From NCBI GenBank assembly GCA_036645935.1, contig JAVXNE010000007.1:1-64000 (forward strand): a stretch of DNA of 64,000 nt. Reading direction: 5' to 3'. Positions 50,420 to 59,744 of this stretch are shown here, piece by piece. The notes beneath the pieces were generated by a model. It was given only the letters and a program-made list of their open reading frames with translations, was not told where the DNA came from and did no database searches. A program made the position numbers and the translations under genes. The DNA comes from JAUNBN01 sp036645935. Its GTDB lineage: Bacteria; Bacillota; Clostridia; Oscillospirales; Ruminococcaceae. The first letter of the stretch is position 1; the number at the start of each line of letters is the position of its first letter.

Positions 50420-51859
50420 TCACAGACTCCATATGTATATTCCAATCGGTATGAGGCAAAACACCCAAGAGATCGAGATCCGTGTCCACACGAGTCCGCG
50501 TGGGAGCACCTCGTTTTCCTCAAGGCGGCTCGCGAGCTTAACCTTCGGGAAGTTGAGGCAGAGAATGAGCAGCAGCGCCGCAAACCACACGCTGTTGAGC
50601 AGCAGGAGCAGTCCGTCGAGCTTGTACGGCAGCAAAAAGTTTTTGAGAAAGCTGAGCGGTCCGATATCCATCGTCGCCGGCTCTCCAAAAATCGGGCGCA
50701 TAAGCGAATAGACGAGCGAGGTGTTACTGTAACACCACTCATATTGAAGCGCCTGCGCGCCAACCCACGCCGCCGACATAACAGTCTCAAGCAGCATATT
50801 TATCTTAATCTGCCGGTCGCTGTGCACTGTCACCATTGCGAGGAAGGGCATCAGCATAAGATTCCAATAGGGATTGGTATCCGACGTGAGAAAAAACAGC
50901 GCGAATGCCGCGAGCGAAAGATAGAGAGACCACGTGGAAAACTCCTCGCCGTCCGGGGTCGGCATAATGTAAACCAGCACCCAGAACACAATCACAGCGA
51001 CCACAAACACCGCGACAGCCCCACTTGAGAGCGGGAAGACGTTGTGGAATATCTTGAAAAGATGGTCGTCGCGAGTCTCTGAGACATTGGCCATAACACT
51101 GCCGCCCATGAGCGAAAAGGGCAACTGAAACAGCATCAGCGGCACAAGGGTGAGCGCTCCGTTTACGATGATTTTAGGGATGTTTTTTTCCTTTAGCAGC
51201 AACAGCGGCACAAACAGCATGAGCGCGAACATCTTAAAGCAGACAGCGAACGCAAACCACATCACAAATTTCTTGTGGTCTTTTTTAAGATAGGCGTTCA
51301 GCCCCTCGAGCATAAATGCAATTGCGATTATGTCGCTCTGTCCGATAATAACTGCCGACGCGACGAAAACAGTTGAGCTTAAAAATATGAACTGACACCA
51401 CCGCTGCGCGTTTTTTTTCAATCCGAGCGTGCCGCATATTTTGCCGAGAGAGAGCACTGCCCAAATTATAAACGGCAGAGTCACTGCCTTTGCCCACAGG
51501 ACGCATGGCACAGAATAAATTGCGAAAATTCCAAAGACACGCTCAATTATAGCGAGCGGAATACACCACACCGCAAAAAGCAGGTATTGAGTTATATAGT
51601 AGTTGGGAGCGACACCGGGACCTGCCCACATCGAGACAAATGCTCCTGTGTTTTCCTCGTAGAACTTGAGGTAGTCCCCGCGCGCGATAGCGTCGGCAAG
51701 ATTGATTCCGTTGGTCGTGACGGTTGCGGAATCCCCGTAAAAATATAGGAAGAAAAACACCGCCGTGATAGCACAGTAAACTATCCATTCCCATTTTTCC
51801 GGAGCGCTGTCAAACGCATTTTTGTGCGTTTTTTTTGTTTTTTCAAAAAGCCAGCTCAT
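50420..51859 (-). CDS. Polytopic GT-C-like membrane protein, probable glycosyltransferase
   Basis: The 479-residue protein has about ten to twelve membrane helices and a first outward loop with acidic residues (TTNGINLADAIARGDY). It has GQSDIIAIAFMLEGL and a KFVMWFAFAVCFKMFALMLF segment, a layout typical of GT-C or GT87-like mannosyltransferases that use polyprenyl-phosphate sugars. No family could be named with certainty. It overlaps the purA stop by four bases (ATGA), so it is translationally coupled to purA. With the upstream DPM-like GT2 enzyme it could form a lipid-linked-sugar making and using pair; this is inference. Confidence 0.75.
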   Translation of the reverse strand: MSWLFEKTKKTHKNAFDSAPEKWEWIVYCAITAVFFFLYFYGDSATVTTNGINLADAIARGDYLKFYEENTGAFVSMWAGPGVAPNYYITQYLLFAVWCIPLAIIERVFGIFAIYSVPCVLWAKAVTLPFIIWAVLSLGKICGTLGLKKNAQRWCQFIFLSSTVFVASAVIIGQSDIIAIAFMLEGLNAYLKKDHKKFVMWFAFAVCFKMFALMLFVPLLLLKEKNIPKIIVNGALTLVPLMLFQLPFSLMGGSVMANVSETRDDHLFKIFHNVFPLSSGAVAVFVVAVIVFWVLVYIMPTPDGEEFSTWSLYLSLAAFALFFLTSDTNPYWNLMLMPFLAMVTVHSDRQIKINMLLETVMSAAWVGAQALQYEWCYSNTSLVYSLMRPIFGEPATMDIGPLSFLKNFLLPYKLDGLLLLLNSVWFAALLLILCLNFPKVKLASRLEENEVLPRGLVWTRISISWVFCLIPIGIYIWSL

Positions 51860-53133
51860 CGGTAAATAATGTCCTCCCTACGCGGGCCGTTGCTGATCAT
51901 TGTTATCGGAACTCCGATATATTCCTCCGCAAACAACACGTAATCGCGGCATTCCTGAGGCAGCTTATCAAACTCGCGTATTCCGCGAATATCACTTTTC
52001 CACCCCTTCATGACCTTGAGCACGGGTGTCGCGCGGCGCAGCTTTCCCGTTGTCGGGAAGTGCTTTGTCATGCGCCCGTCTAAATTGTAGCCGACACAAA
52101 CGGGAATTTCATCGAGATAGGACAGCGCGTCAAGCACCGTAAATGCAACCTGTGTCGCACTCTGCACTCGCACGCCATAACGGCTTGCGACCAGATCCAG
52201 CCAGCCCATGCGCCGCGGTCTTCCCGTTGTCGCTCCGAACTCACCACCATCCCCGCCTCGCTCGCGCATCTCGGTCGCCTCATCCCCGAATATCTCGGAT
52301 ACGAACTCGCCGGCGCCCACCGCGCTTGAATAGGCCTTGACGACGGCGATGACGTCGGTGATATCGCCTGAGGGCAGTCCCGCACCCACAGCACCGTAAG
52401 CCGCGATCGTGTTGGAGGATGTGACCATCGGATAGATTCCAAAATCGATGTCCTTGAGCGCTCCGAGCTGTCCCTCGAGCAATATGCTCTTGCCCGCCCT
52501 GTTGGAATCGTACAAAAACCGGAAGGTGTCCGCAACATATGGGCGCAACGCCTCGCGGTATTCCGCAAGCTTGTCATATATATCCTCGGGACGCAGCGGT
52601 TCCTCGTGATAGAGGTTCACGATAAGCGCGTTTTTAATTTCACACACCCGAGCGGTTTTTTCGCGCAGATAGTCCTCATCCTCAAAAAGTTCACATGCCT
52701 GAAATCCGATTTTTGAATATTTGTCGGCATAAAACGGAGCAATTCCGGATCGCGTTGAGCCGAAGCTTTTGCCCGCAAGCCTCTCCTCTTCATACCTGTC
52801 AAGCAGCTTGTGATATGGCATCACAAGCTGAACGCGATCGGAGACGATTATATTGGGTGTCGGCACTCCGCGCTCCGCAAGCGACGCGAGCTCGGACATG
52901 AAGTTCTCGACCGACAACGCGACGCCGTTGCCGATGACATTGGTCACGTCTGAGTTGAAAACACCTGATGGGAGCTGGTGCATGGCGAATTTACCGTATG
53001 AGTTGACAATGGTATGCCCTGCGTTTGCGCCTCCCTGAAAGCGGATAACTATGTCCGCGTTCTCGGCCAGTGCATCGGTAAGCTTGCCCTTGCCCTCATC
53101 TCCCCAGTTTGCCCCTACGATTGCCTTAATCAT
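51856..53133 (-). CDS. purA: Adenylosuccinate synthetase
   Basis: The 425-residue protein starts MIKAIVGANWGDEGKGKLTD with the GTP-binding GDEGKGK loop, and has GANAGHTI (IMP/GTP site) and STRSGIAPFYADKYSK, GATTGRPRRMGWLDLV and other family blocks. It converts IMP and Asp to adenylosuccinate with GTP, the first step from IMP to AMP. The ATG at 53133 follows GGAGG; a start at 53193 would add a non-family tail. Its place inside a glycan locus, between DUF2304 and a GT-C-like gene, is unusual. Full length (family about 430). Confidence 0.96.
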   Translation of the reverse strand: MIKAIVGANWGDEGKGKLTDALAENADIVIRFQGGANAGHTIVNSYGKFAMHQLPSGVFNSDVTNVIGNGVALSVENFMSELASLAERGVPTPNIIVSDRVQLVMPYHKLLDRYEEERLAGKSFGSTRSGIAPFYADKYSKIGFQACELFEDEDYLREKTARVCEIKNALIVNLYHEEPLRPEDIYDKLAEYREALRPYVADTFRFLYDSNRAGKSILLEGQLGALKDIDFGIYPMVTSSNTIAAYGAVGAGLPSGDITDVIAVVKAYSSAVGAGEFVSEIFGDEATEMRERGGDGGEFGATTGRPRRMGWLDLVASRYGVRVQSATQVAFTVLDALSYLDEIPVCVGYNLDGRMTKHFPTTGKLRRATPVLKVMKGWKSDIRGIREFDKLPQECRDYVLFAEEYIGVPITMISNGPRREDIIYR

Positions 53134-53240
53134 TTTTGCGACCTCCGTTTTACTTGAGCTGCGCGCGAAACGCGGCCGTGCGGCCGCTGGCATTGCGCAA
53201 CAATTCCCTCTTTCTCTGCCGGTTATACATAAAACTGCTG

Positions 53241-53642
53241 TTACATTTTTACATCCGAATTCATATCAGCATTTTTGTCTCGCTCGAAAGCGCGATCTGC
53301 CTCAAGCTCACGCACGCGGCGCTCGAGCAGCGCAATGGACTGTATCATATCGCGGTTTGTGCGGTTGAACTGGGAAGCAATCGAGGTGAGCGACAGTGTC
53401 AGCAGCAGCGAGCAGCCCGCAAAAAGAAGAAACACCGCGTTCACGGGGTTCGATACTCCGACGGCCGCCGAGGCGCTGAACACCAGCTGCGGCCAGATGA
53501 GAAACACCGCAAGCACCAGACCGCTGAGCATCCAGAAAAGCGAATATTTGAGTATTAGCCGTTTGTTTTTCAGCATAAAGAAGATGATTGCAAAATAGGC
53601 GATGACCCCTATTGCGAGAAACAGCCGAAGCTTACCGTCCAT
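53241..53642 (-). CDS. DUF2304 small membrane protein
   Basis: The 133-residue protein has three hydrophobic helices (about 5-25, 32-55, 66-90) followed by a basic/acidic coiled-coil-like tail (RDMIQSIALLERRVRELEADR). DUF2304 proteins are typically encoded next to DPM-like GT2 enzymes, as here, where they share an 11-base overlap. They are thought to assist the partner's membrane attachment or sugar flipping, but this is not established. The tail may mediate partner binding. Confidence 0.85.
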   Translation of the reverse strand: MDGKLRLFLAIGVIAYFAIIFFMLKNKRLILKYSLFWMLSGLVLAVFLIWPQLVFSASAAVGVSNPVNAVFLLFAGCSLLLTLSLTSIASQFNRTNRDMIQSIALLERRVRELEADRAFERDKNADMNSDVKM

Positions 53643-54351
53643 TGCGTTTCCCTCCCAGCGTGAATCTTCCGATCACTATTGCTATCGAGACCTTTATCAT
53701 GAAATAGACGGATTTGAGCGGGCTTATCGACGACTTTCCTGTCGTGCGCTCACGCATCTCAACAGGCGCTTCCTGAACGGTGAAGCCCGCCGTGACCGCC
53801 GCCATGATCGCTTCTGGCTCCGGATAATCCTGCGCGTAATTGAGCGAGAAAAACTCGGTGAGTTCTCGGGAGCAGGCGCGGAATCCGCTCGTGACGTCGG
53901 TGACCTTGACCCCGCACACGACGCGCAACAGCACTCTTAGAAAGTTTATTCCAAAACGGCGAAGCCCCGACGTCTGAAATCCCTTTTTCTCCAAAAATCG
54001 AGATCCCACACACATGTCGCACTCGCCGCGCGCCACCGGATCAACTATCGCGGGCAGAAACTCCGCCATATGCTGCCCGTCGCCGTCGAACTGCACCGAG
54101 ATATCGTAACCGCACTCGAGCGCATATCTGTATCCGGTCTGCACCGCGCCTCCGATTCCGAGGTTGGATGGCAGATCAACGCGCCGTGCGCCGCAGTTAT
54201 CAAGCACTTTTCGGGTGTCATCTGTGGAGCAGTCGTTGATTACGACCAAATCATATTCGGGGCAGCACTCTCGCAGCGATTCGACCACGCCGCAGATGCA
54301 CTCCGATTCGTTGTATGCAGGTATTATAACCAAAACACGTGGTTTGTTCAT
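53632..54351 (-). CDS. GT2 glycosyltransferase, dolichyl/polyprenyl-phosphate mannose synthase-like
   Basis: The 239-residue protein starts MNKPRVLVIIPAYNESECI, has the DxD-type VQFDGDGQHMAEFLPAI motif and DVTSGFRACSRELTEF, all typical of DPM1-like GT2 enzymes. It transfers a sugar from a nucleotide donor to polyprenyl phosphate at the inner membrane face. No membrane helix is present; the adjoining DUF2304 protein may anchor it. The ATG at 54351 follows GAGG; ten upstream codons in frame are not part of the family. The sugar identity is not deducible. Confidence 0.92.
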   Translation of the reverse strand: MNKPRVLVIIPAYNESECICGVVESLRECCPEYDLVVINDCSTDDTRKVLDNCGARRVDLPSNLGIGGAVQTGYRYALECGYDISVQFDGDGQHMAEFLPAIVDPVARGECDMCVGSRFLEKKGFQTSGLRRFGINFLRVLLRVVCGVKVTDVTSGFRACSRELTEFFSLNYAQDYPEPEAIMAAVTAGFTVQEAPVEMRERTTGKSSISPLKSVYFMIKVSIAIVIGRFTLGGKRNGR

Positions 54352-54514
54352 GTTAACCTCATCGAAATATCTTGTTTGCACACGTTAAACACCGCCAAAT
54401 CATCACGCTCACAGCGCCAATTGCAACCGCTCCTCTACACCAAAAGCTGTGCACGATAACCTGCAAATCCGAGCAAGCTTGATCTGTGAGCGCGGTGCAA
54501 TCGGCAGCGCGCGC

Positions 54515-55774
54515 TCACGATTTTCCCGCGTTTAATCTGTGTTTCTCAACGGCCTGCTCGAGATACCGCTCGAGATCGCTCAATATCTGCTCGCGATTAA
54601 AATGCTCCTCGCAGTAGTGGCGTCCGTTGTCCCCGAGCAATCTCAGCTGCCCTCTGTCGCACGCGGTGGCCTCTTCAATTGCACTGCACAGCGCTTCGGC
54701 ATCTTCCGCAGCAGCGCAAAACCCGCAGCGTGCCTCAGTCACAGTTCGCGCGCCCTCTCCGTTCATAAACGCGATTATGGGAATGCCCGCATGCATATAC
54801 GTCTGAATCTTTGCAGGCAAAACAAGATTCAGCGTCTCGTTGTCCTTAAGACAGGCGAGCGCAACGTCGCAGAGCGCCATATATTGCGGCAGCATCTCGC
54901 TTTCGACCCACCCCGTAAACACAAACATATCCTCAACGTTTTGAAGCCGTGCGGCTTCTTTTAAGTTGAGCAGTTCAGATCCGTCGCCCGCTATCATGAA
55001 TTTCAGCGATTGCTTATTTTTCAGCTTTTCCGCCGCATCGATGACCGCTGAAAGTCCCTGAGCCTTGCCGATATTTCCGGCAAACCCGATGACCGTGTCC
55101 CCGTCCTCAAGCCCCAACTCCCCGCGTGTTATCGCCGAGGTCTTTGCCTCCTCGGATTCCGGTTCGGCGTAATTCGGGAAATACTCAACGTCATTGCGGA
55201 GTCCCATCTCGCGCAGCCGTCCCTCCATGCCTTTTGAGCTTATGAGAAGTGTCTGCGCACCTCGGTAGAGCCAGCGGCTCACCTCAAGGCTGATTTTTCG
55301 CAGCAGAGTCTCCTTCGCTCTGATTGGCTTGTGGAGCAGCAGATACATTGAATCCGGCCAGATATCGAGCACAAAGACGACATGGGGTATCCCCATTTGC
55401 TTGGCTAGCAACTTCGCGGGATAAATCGTCGAGACAGGGGAATTGTTGAAGACAAAAATCACATCGTATCCATTATGCTTAAGTTTGGGAAGATGAAAGA
55501 GAGCATTTACCGCATATGAAGCGCAGTTAAGCACGAGACGCACAGGCTTGTCGCGGCCGCGCTTAATCACGTTGACTCGCTCGATATTAACGCCGCCTCG
55601 CTTCCGCTCCCCGTGCTTAAACCAGCCGTAGCCGTGATAAAATTCGCCGTCCGGAATGTTCGGCACCGAGGTAATCACATCGACAGAATGCCCGCGTTTC
55701 ACAAGTTGCTCGCAGATATCGGTTATTCTGAACGGTTCGGGGTAGTAGTACATCGTCACGACGAGAATTTTCAT
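54515..55774 (-). CDS. WbuB-like GT4 glycosyltransferase, probable L-FucNAc transferase
   Basis: The 419-residue protein begins MKILVVTMYYYPEPFRITDIC. It has the GT4 pattern of a glycine-rich N-terminal loop, GFAGNIGKAQGLSAVIDAAEKL near residue 230 and the donor-site segment around LPAKIQTYMHAGIPIIAFMNGEGA near 330-350. Resemblance to WbuB (the FucNAc transferase of E. coli O26-type clusters) and the directly preceding UDP-L-FucNAc genes support FucNAc transfer. The start lies six bases after the epimerase stop. The acceptor is unknown. Confidence 0.85.
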   Translation of the reverse strand: MKILVVTMYYYPEPFRITDICEQLVKRGHSVDVITSVPNIPDGEFYHGYGWFKHGERKRGGVNIERVNVIKRGRDKPVRLVLNCASYAVNALFHLPKLKHNGYDVIFVFNNSPVSTIYPAKLLAKQMGIPHVVFVLDIWPDSMYLLLHKPIRAKETLLRKISLEVSRWLYRGAQTLLISSKGMEGRLREMGLRNDVEYFPNYAEPESEEAKTSAITRGELGLEDGDTVIGFAGNIGKAQGLSAVIDAAEKLKNKQSLKFMIAGDGSELLNLKEAARLQNVEDMFVFTGWVESEMLPQYMALCDVALACLKDNETLNLVLPAKIQTYMHAGIPIIAFMNGEGARTVTEARCGFCAAAEDAEALCSAIEEATACDRGQLRLLGDNGRHYCEEHFNREQILSDLERYLEQAVEKHRLNAGKS

Positions 55775-55779
55775 ATCTG

Positions 55780-56916
55780 TCACTCGCTCTTTTTCCACAC
55801 GATGCTATTGATTATCTTTGTGTAGCTCTCGATGAGCTTGACGACCTTAACCGAGACATTTTCGTCCGCGTAATCCGGAGCCTCGGCAATCGGTTCGCCC
55901 GCATCGTGCATCGCGACGCACAGTTCGACGGCCGAAAGTATATTGTCGCGCGTTATTCCACCAATGACAACAGCGCCCTTGTCGAGCACCTCGGGGCGCT
56001 CGGTCGAGGTGCGGATGAGCACTCCTGGAAATCGCAGCATCGAGCTTTCCTCTGAGAGCGTTCCGCTGTCTGACAGCACACAAAAGGCGTTTTGCTGGAG
56101 TTTGTTGTAATCGAGATATCCGAATGGCTCACAGTTGCGCACGAACTTGTTAAACTCGAATCCCCTGTCCTTTATCCGTTTGAGAGAACGTGGGTGCGTC
56201 GAGTATATCACGGGCATCATATAGCGCTCGGCGACGGCGTTTATCGAGTTCATAAGTGAGTAAAAATGATCCTCAATGTCGACGTTTTCTTCCCTATGCG
56301 CCGAGACGAGAATATATTTTCTCGCTTCAAGCCCCAGTTTTTCAAGGACGTCACTCTCGTAAATTTTATCGAGATTGCGCGCGATAACCTCGCGTATAGG
56401 CGATCCAGTCACATAAATCCGCTCGGGGCGAATGCCCTCGGAAATCAGATATCGGCGGCTGTGCTCGGTGTAGGGAAGATTGATGTCGCTTATGTGATCG
56501 ACGATTCTCCTGTTGGTCTCCTCCGGCACATTCTCGTCAAAGCAGCGGTTTCCCGCTTCCATGTGGAAGATGGGTATCTTGAGCCTTTTTGCTCCGATCG
56601 CCGCGAGCGCGCTGTTTGTGTCGCCCAAAATAAGCAGAGCGTCGGGCTTTTCCTGCGCCATGACCTCGTAGCTTTTGGCGATTATCGCACCCATTGTCTC
56701 CCCGAGATTTTCTCCGGCCGCGGAGAGATAAAAGTCCGGCTCGCGCAGCCCCAGATCCTCGAAAAAAATCTTATTGAGTGTGTAGTCGTAGTTCTGTCCC
56801 GTGTGCACCAGAACATGGTTAAAATAGCGGTCACAGCACTTGATAACCTCTGAGAGCCTGATTATCTCGGGTCGTGTCCCGATTATCGTCATTACTTTAA
56901 GCCGTGATACACTCAT
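55780..56916 (-). CDS. wecB: UDP-N-acetylglucosamine 2-epimerase family, UDP-L-FucNAc step
   Basis: The 378-residue protein has the family start TIIGTRPEIIRLSEVI, HMEAGNRCFDENVPEETNRRIVDHI with the catalytic His/Glu set, and SDSGTLSEESSMLRFPGVLIRTSTERPE. In CapE-CapF clusters the 2-epimerase of this family (CapG/FnlC) acts on UDP-N-acetyl-L-pneumosamine to yield UDP-L-FucNAc. The neighbourhood with CapE- and CapF-like genes supports that role over WecB's ManNAc pathway. It starts one base after the CapF stop. Confidence 0.92.
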   Translation of the reverse strand: MSVSRLKVMTIIGTRPEIIRLSEVIKCCDRYFNHVLVHTGQNYDYTLNKIFFEDLGLREPDFYLSAAGENLGETMGAIIAKSYEVMAQEKPDALLILGDTNSALAAIGAKRLKIPIFHMEAGNRCFDENVPEETNRRIVDHISDINLPYTEHSRRYLISEGIRPERIYVTGSPIREVIARNLDKIYESDVLEKLGLEARKYILVSAHREENVDIEDHFYSLMNSINAVAERYMMPVIYSTHPRSLKRIKDRGFEFNKFVRNCEPFGYLDYNKLQQNAFCVLSDSGTLSEESSMLRFPGVLIRTSTERPEVLDKGAVVIGGITRDNILSAVELCVAMHDAGEPIAEAPDYADENVSVKVVKLIESYTKIINSIVWKKSE

Positions 56917-56917
56917 T

Positions 56918-58042
56918 CTAAACCTCCATTGGGTAGGTGTCGGTGCGCTCGGGGTCGAACAGCTCGCTCGCCCAAATCAGCATTACCATGACATCGCACG
57001 GAGAGCTGTTGGTGATGTTGTGGGTGTACCCCGGCGGTATATCGATAACTGTGGGGCGCTCACCGCACACGTTGTATTCATTCACTGCATCCCCATCTAT
57101 CCGACGAAAACGCACGGTCGCCTGACCGCTTATCACAACAAACTTCTCGTTTTTGCTGTGATGCCAGTGATTTCCTCTTGTGATTCCGGGAGCGGTGGTT
57201 GAAAAGCTGATCTGTCCCGCGTCAAGGCTGCGCATAATCTCGGCAAAAGCTCCGCGTGCATCCGAGTGCGCATTTAGCGTGTAGGCAAAATCATCGCTGT
57301 CGAGATAGGTAAGGTATGTGGCATAGAGCGCGCTGTCGAGACCATTTCGCAAACTCGGCATTACGAGTGTCCGGCGGCTCTCTCGAAACTCCATCAGCTT
57401 GTCCGGTATATATTGCAGCGTACATGTATATGTTTTCACAACTTCAGCGTAGCCATCGGAGCCTATTTGGGCCTCTTTCGAAATCGCGGTCTTAAGAAGT
57501 GCAATCAGGTCGTCGATGTAAATCAGTGTCATCTCGCGCGATGGATCGTTCACCTGCACCGAAAGTCCGTGCGCTATGTTGTGGCAAAAGGTTGCGACGG
57601 CGCTGTTGTAGTTGGGGCGGCACCATTTGCCGAAAACGTTCGGCAGCCGCCAAACAAAAACCGGCGCATCAGTCGTGTCTCTGTATGCGAACATCGCGCG
57701 CTCGGCCTCGAGCTTGCTCTTGCCGTAGGCGTTGTCGAGCATCGCCTGCACCGATGATGTGATTGCAACAGGAACAGTGTTCCCGACTTCGCGCAACTTG
57801 TCAAGCATCCAAATGGTGAAGTTGGCATTGCCGCTTGCGAACTCGTCGTCGCTTTTTGGACGATTGACTCCGGCGAGGTGCACCACAAAATCGCACGCTC
57901 CAAGATACCCGCAAAGCTCTGCCTCGGGCGTGTCAATATCCGAAAGCATAAGCTCATATTTTTCAGGCTCTCTTGAGAGCTCGGCGACAAGGTTACGTCC
58001 GATAAAACCGCGCGCGCCCGTTATCAGCACTCGTTTTACCAT
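56918..58042 (-). CDS. capF: CapF-type bifunctional reductase/epimerase
   Basis: The 374-residue protein has an N-terminal short-chain dehydrogenase domain (VLITGARGFIGRNLVAELS) and a C-terminal cupin domain (about 255-374; TRGNHWHHSKNEKFVVISG). This combination is diagnostic of CapF/FnlB. The cupin performs C3 epimerisation and the Rossmann part reduces C4 with NADPH, giving UDP-N-acetyl-L-talosamine (pneumosamine family). The ATG at 58042 overlaps the CapE stop by one base (TGATG). Full length. Zinc-binding His residues of the cupin are present. Confidence 0.95.
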   Translation of the reverse strand: MVKRVLITGARGFIGRNLVAELSREPEKYELMLSDIDTPEAELCGYLGACDFVVHLAGVNRPKSDDEFASGNANFTIWMLDKLREVGNTVPVAITSSVQAMLDNAYGKSKLEAERAMFAYRDTTDAPVFVWRLPNVFGKWCRPNYNSAVATFCHNIAHGLSVQVNDPSREMTLIYIDDLIALLKTAISKEAQIGSDGYAEVVKTYTCTLQYIPDKLMEFRESRRTLVMPSLRNGLDSALYATYLTYLDSDDFAYTLNAHSDARGAFAEIMRSLDAGQISFSTTAPGITRGNHWHHSKNEKFVVISGQATVRFRRIDGDAVNEYNVCGERPTVIDIPPGYTHNITNSSPCDVMVMLIWASELFDPERTDTYPMEV

Positions 58043-59118
58043 CACACCAATCCTCTTTCATGATCCGACTCCCTCTCGAGCTGCGCTTGAATATACGGCA
58101 GCGAGAACAGCAGGTTCTTAATTTCCTCAACATCGAGCAACTCCTGATTGGATGTGTAGTCGATTATCTCACTCACATTCTCGCTGCCGCTGTCGGTGTA
58201 TTTTGAATAGTTAAGGTCGCGCGTGTCATTGAATATGCGGTAAAAATTGTCGATGCGCTCGGCGTGGGCAAGTTCCTCACGGTTGATGAGCGTCTCGTGT
58301 TTTTTCTCGCCGTGCCTCGTTCCGATTATGTGTATTTTTCGCTTTTTCTCCGGGTCGAACAACTCAAGCACCGCTTTTGCAAGATCGCGGATTGTCGATG
58401 CGGGTGCACGCGGGATGAAGGTTTCGCCCTGGCTGCCGTTGAGGAACGCGTACAGCACAAGGTCCACCGCTTCGTCGAGCGACATCAAAAAGCGCGTCAT
58501 ATCGGGGTCGGTGATCGTAATGTCGCGTCCGGCGCGTATCTGGTCGACAAACAGCGGAATCACCGATCCGCGCGACGCCATGACGTTGCCGTATCTGGTT
58601 ATGTTAAACACGGTCTCGCTCTCGGGCACATTGCGCGCGTAGGCGCGAACAACCTTTTCGGCCACAGCCTTTGTCATGCCCATAGCATTGACCGGATATA
58701 CCGCTTTGTCTGTCGAAAGCAGCACAAAGCGCTTCACCCCGTTGCGGTGCGCGGCGCGAATGGCGTTGTCGGTGCCGTCGACATTTGTGCGAACAGCCTC
58801 CATAGGGTAAAACTCGCAGGACGGCACCTGCTTGAGCGCCGCCGCGTGAAAGACATAGTCGACCCCCGCCATCGCAGAGCTCAGCGAATGATAGTCGCGC
58901 ACATCCCCGATGTAAAACTTGACCTTATCATTTTGCAACTTCTGACGCATCTCGTCCTGTTTTTTCTCATCGCGAGAAAAAATCCTTATCTCGCGCAGTC
59001 CTGAATTGAGAAAACGACGCAGCACCGCGTTGCCGAAAGACCCTGTGCCGCCTGTTATGAGCAGCACCTTTCCATCAAACTCCGGAGAGACTTTTTTGTC
59101 AATATTTTCTACGAGCAT
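58042..59118 (-). CDS. capE: CapE-type UDP-GlcNAc 4,6-dehydratase/5-epimerase
   Basis: The 358-residue short-chain dehydrogenase has GKVLLITGGTGSFGNAVLRRF for NAD(P) binding and STDKAVYPVNAMGMTKAVAEK. There Met takes the usual Tyr position before Lys (MxxxK), a known peculiarity of CapE. It starts UDP-L-FucNAc synthesis by dehydration with C5 inversion. The ATG at 59118 behind GAGGTC is preferred over 59169, which would add 17 non-family residues and touch the rfbC stop. Confidence 0.95.
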   Translation of the reverse strand: MLVENIDKKVSPEFDGKVLLITGGTGSFGNAVLRRFLNSGLREIRIFSRDEKKQDEMRQKLQNDKVKFYIGDVRDYHSLSSAMAGVDYVFHAAALKQVPSCEFYPMEAVRTNVDGTDNAIRAAHRNGVKRFVLLSTDKAVYPVNAMGMTKAVAEKVVRAYARNVPESETVFNITRYGNVMASRGSVIPLFVDQIRAGRDITITDPDMTRFLMSLDEAVDLVLYAFLNGSQGETFIPRAPASTIRDLAKAVLELFDPEKKRKIHIIGTRHGEKKHETLINREELAHAERIDNFYRIFNDTRDLNYSKYTDSGSENVSEIIDYTSNQELLDVEEIKNLLFSLPYIQAQLERESDHERGLV

Positions 59119-59168
59119 TGTGTGACCTCTTTTTTCAATATTATCGTTAAAACGAAACCGGAATTTCA

Positions 59169-59729
59169 CTATACCCCCAGTATTGTCCTGACTTCTCTAA
59201 ACGACGGCTGATTTTTGTCTTTATCCGATAGCAGATAATCGCATCCGGCACTCGGCCATTCAATTCCGATTTCGGGATCATCAAACCTCATTCCAAGCTC
59301 GTCCGCAGGGTCGTAAAGGCTGGTGCATTTGTATACAAATTCAGCAAAATCAGAGAGCACCACAAAGCCGTGTGCAAAGCCCTCGGGGATGAAAAGCTGG
59401 CGTTTGTTGTCTTGCGAGAGCACTGTTCCAAACCACTTTCCAAGCGTGGGGCTTCCCTTGCGCATGTCGACTCCGACATCAAACACCTCTCCGTGCACAG
59501 CGCGCACGAGCTTGCCCTGCGGGTTTTTGACCTGCATGTGAAGTCCGCGCAGCACGCCGCGCCGAGAGCGGGACTCGTTGTCCTGCACAAAGCGCATGAC
59601 GCGGCCGGCAGCATCGAACTCGCCCTGATTGTAAGTCTCCATAAAGTAGCCGCGCTCGTCGCCAAAAACCGTCGGTTCAACGACGACCATGCCCTCTATT
59701 CCTGTTTCAGCAAAATTGAATTTTCCCAT
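59169..59729 (-). CDS. rfbC: dTDP-4-dehydrorhamnose 3,5-epimerase-type enzyme
   Basis: The 186-residue cupin-fold protein has RGVLRGLHMQVKNPQGKLVRA with the catalytic His, FIPEGFAHGFVVLSD and VYKCTSLYDP with the family Tyr. It is full length (about 180). It epimerises C3 and C5 of a dTDP-4-keto-6-deoxy sugar on the way to dTDP-L-rhamnose. The partners rfbA, rfbB and rfbD are not in this window, so it either works with genes elsewhere or acts on another nucleotide sugar. It lies between the priming transferase and CapE. Confidence 0.93.
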   Translation of the reverse strand: MGKFNFAETGIEGMVVVEPTVFGDERGYFMETYNQGEFDAAGRVMRFVQDNESRSRRGVLRGLHMQVKNPQGKLVRAVHGEVFDVGVDMRKGSPTLGKWFGTVLSQDNKRQLFIPEGFAHGFVVLSDFAEFVYKCTSLYDPADELGMRFDDPEIGIEWPSAGCDYLLSDKDKNQPSFREVRTILGV

Positions 59730-59744
59730 AAAGCTGCTCCCGTG

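Noticed and set aside
53134..53240. GCGGCC-GTGC-GGCCGC inverted repeat as a terminator before purA
   Set aside because: The stem has no T tract on either strand, so termination is not supported.
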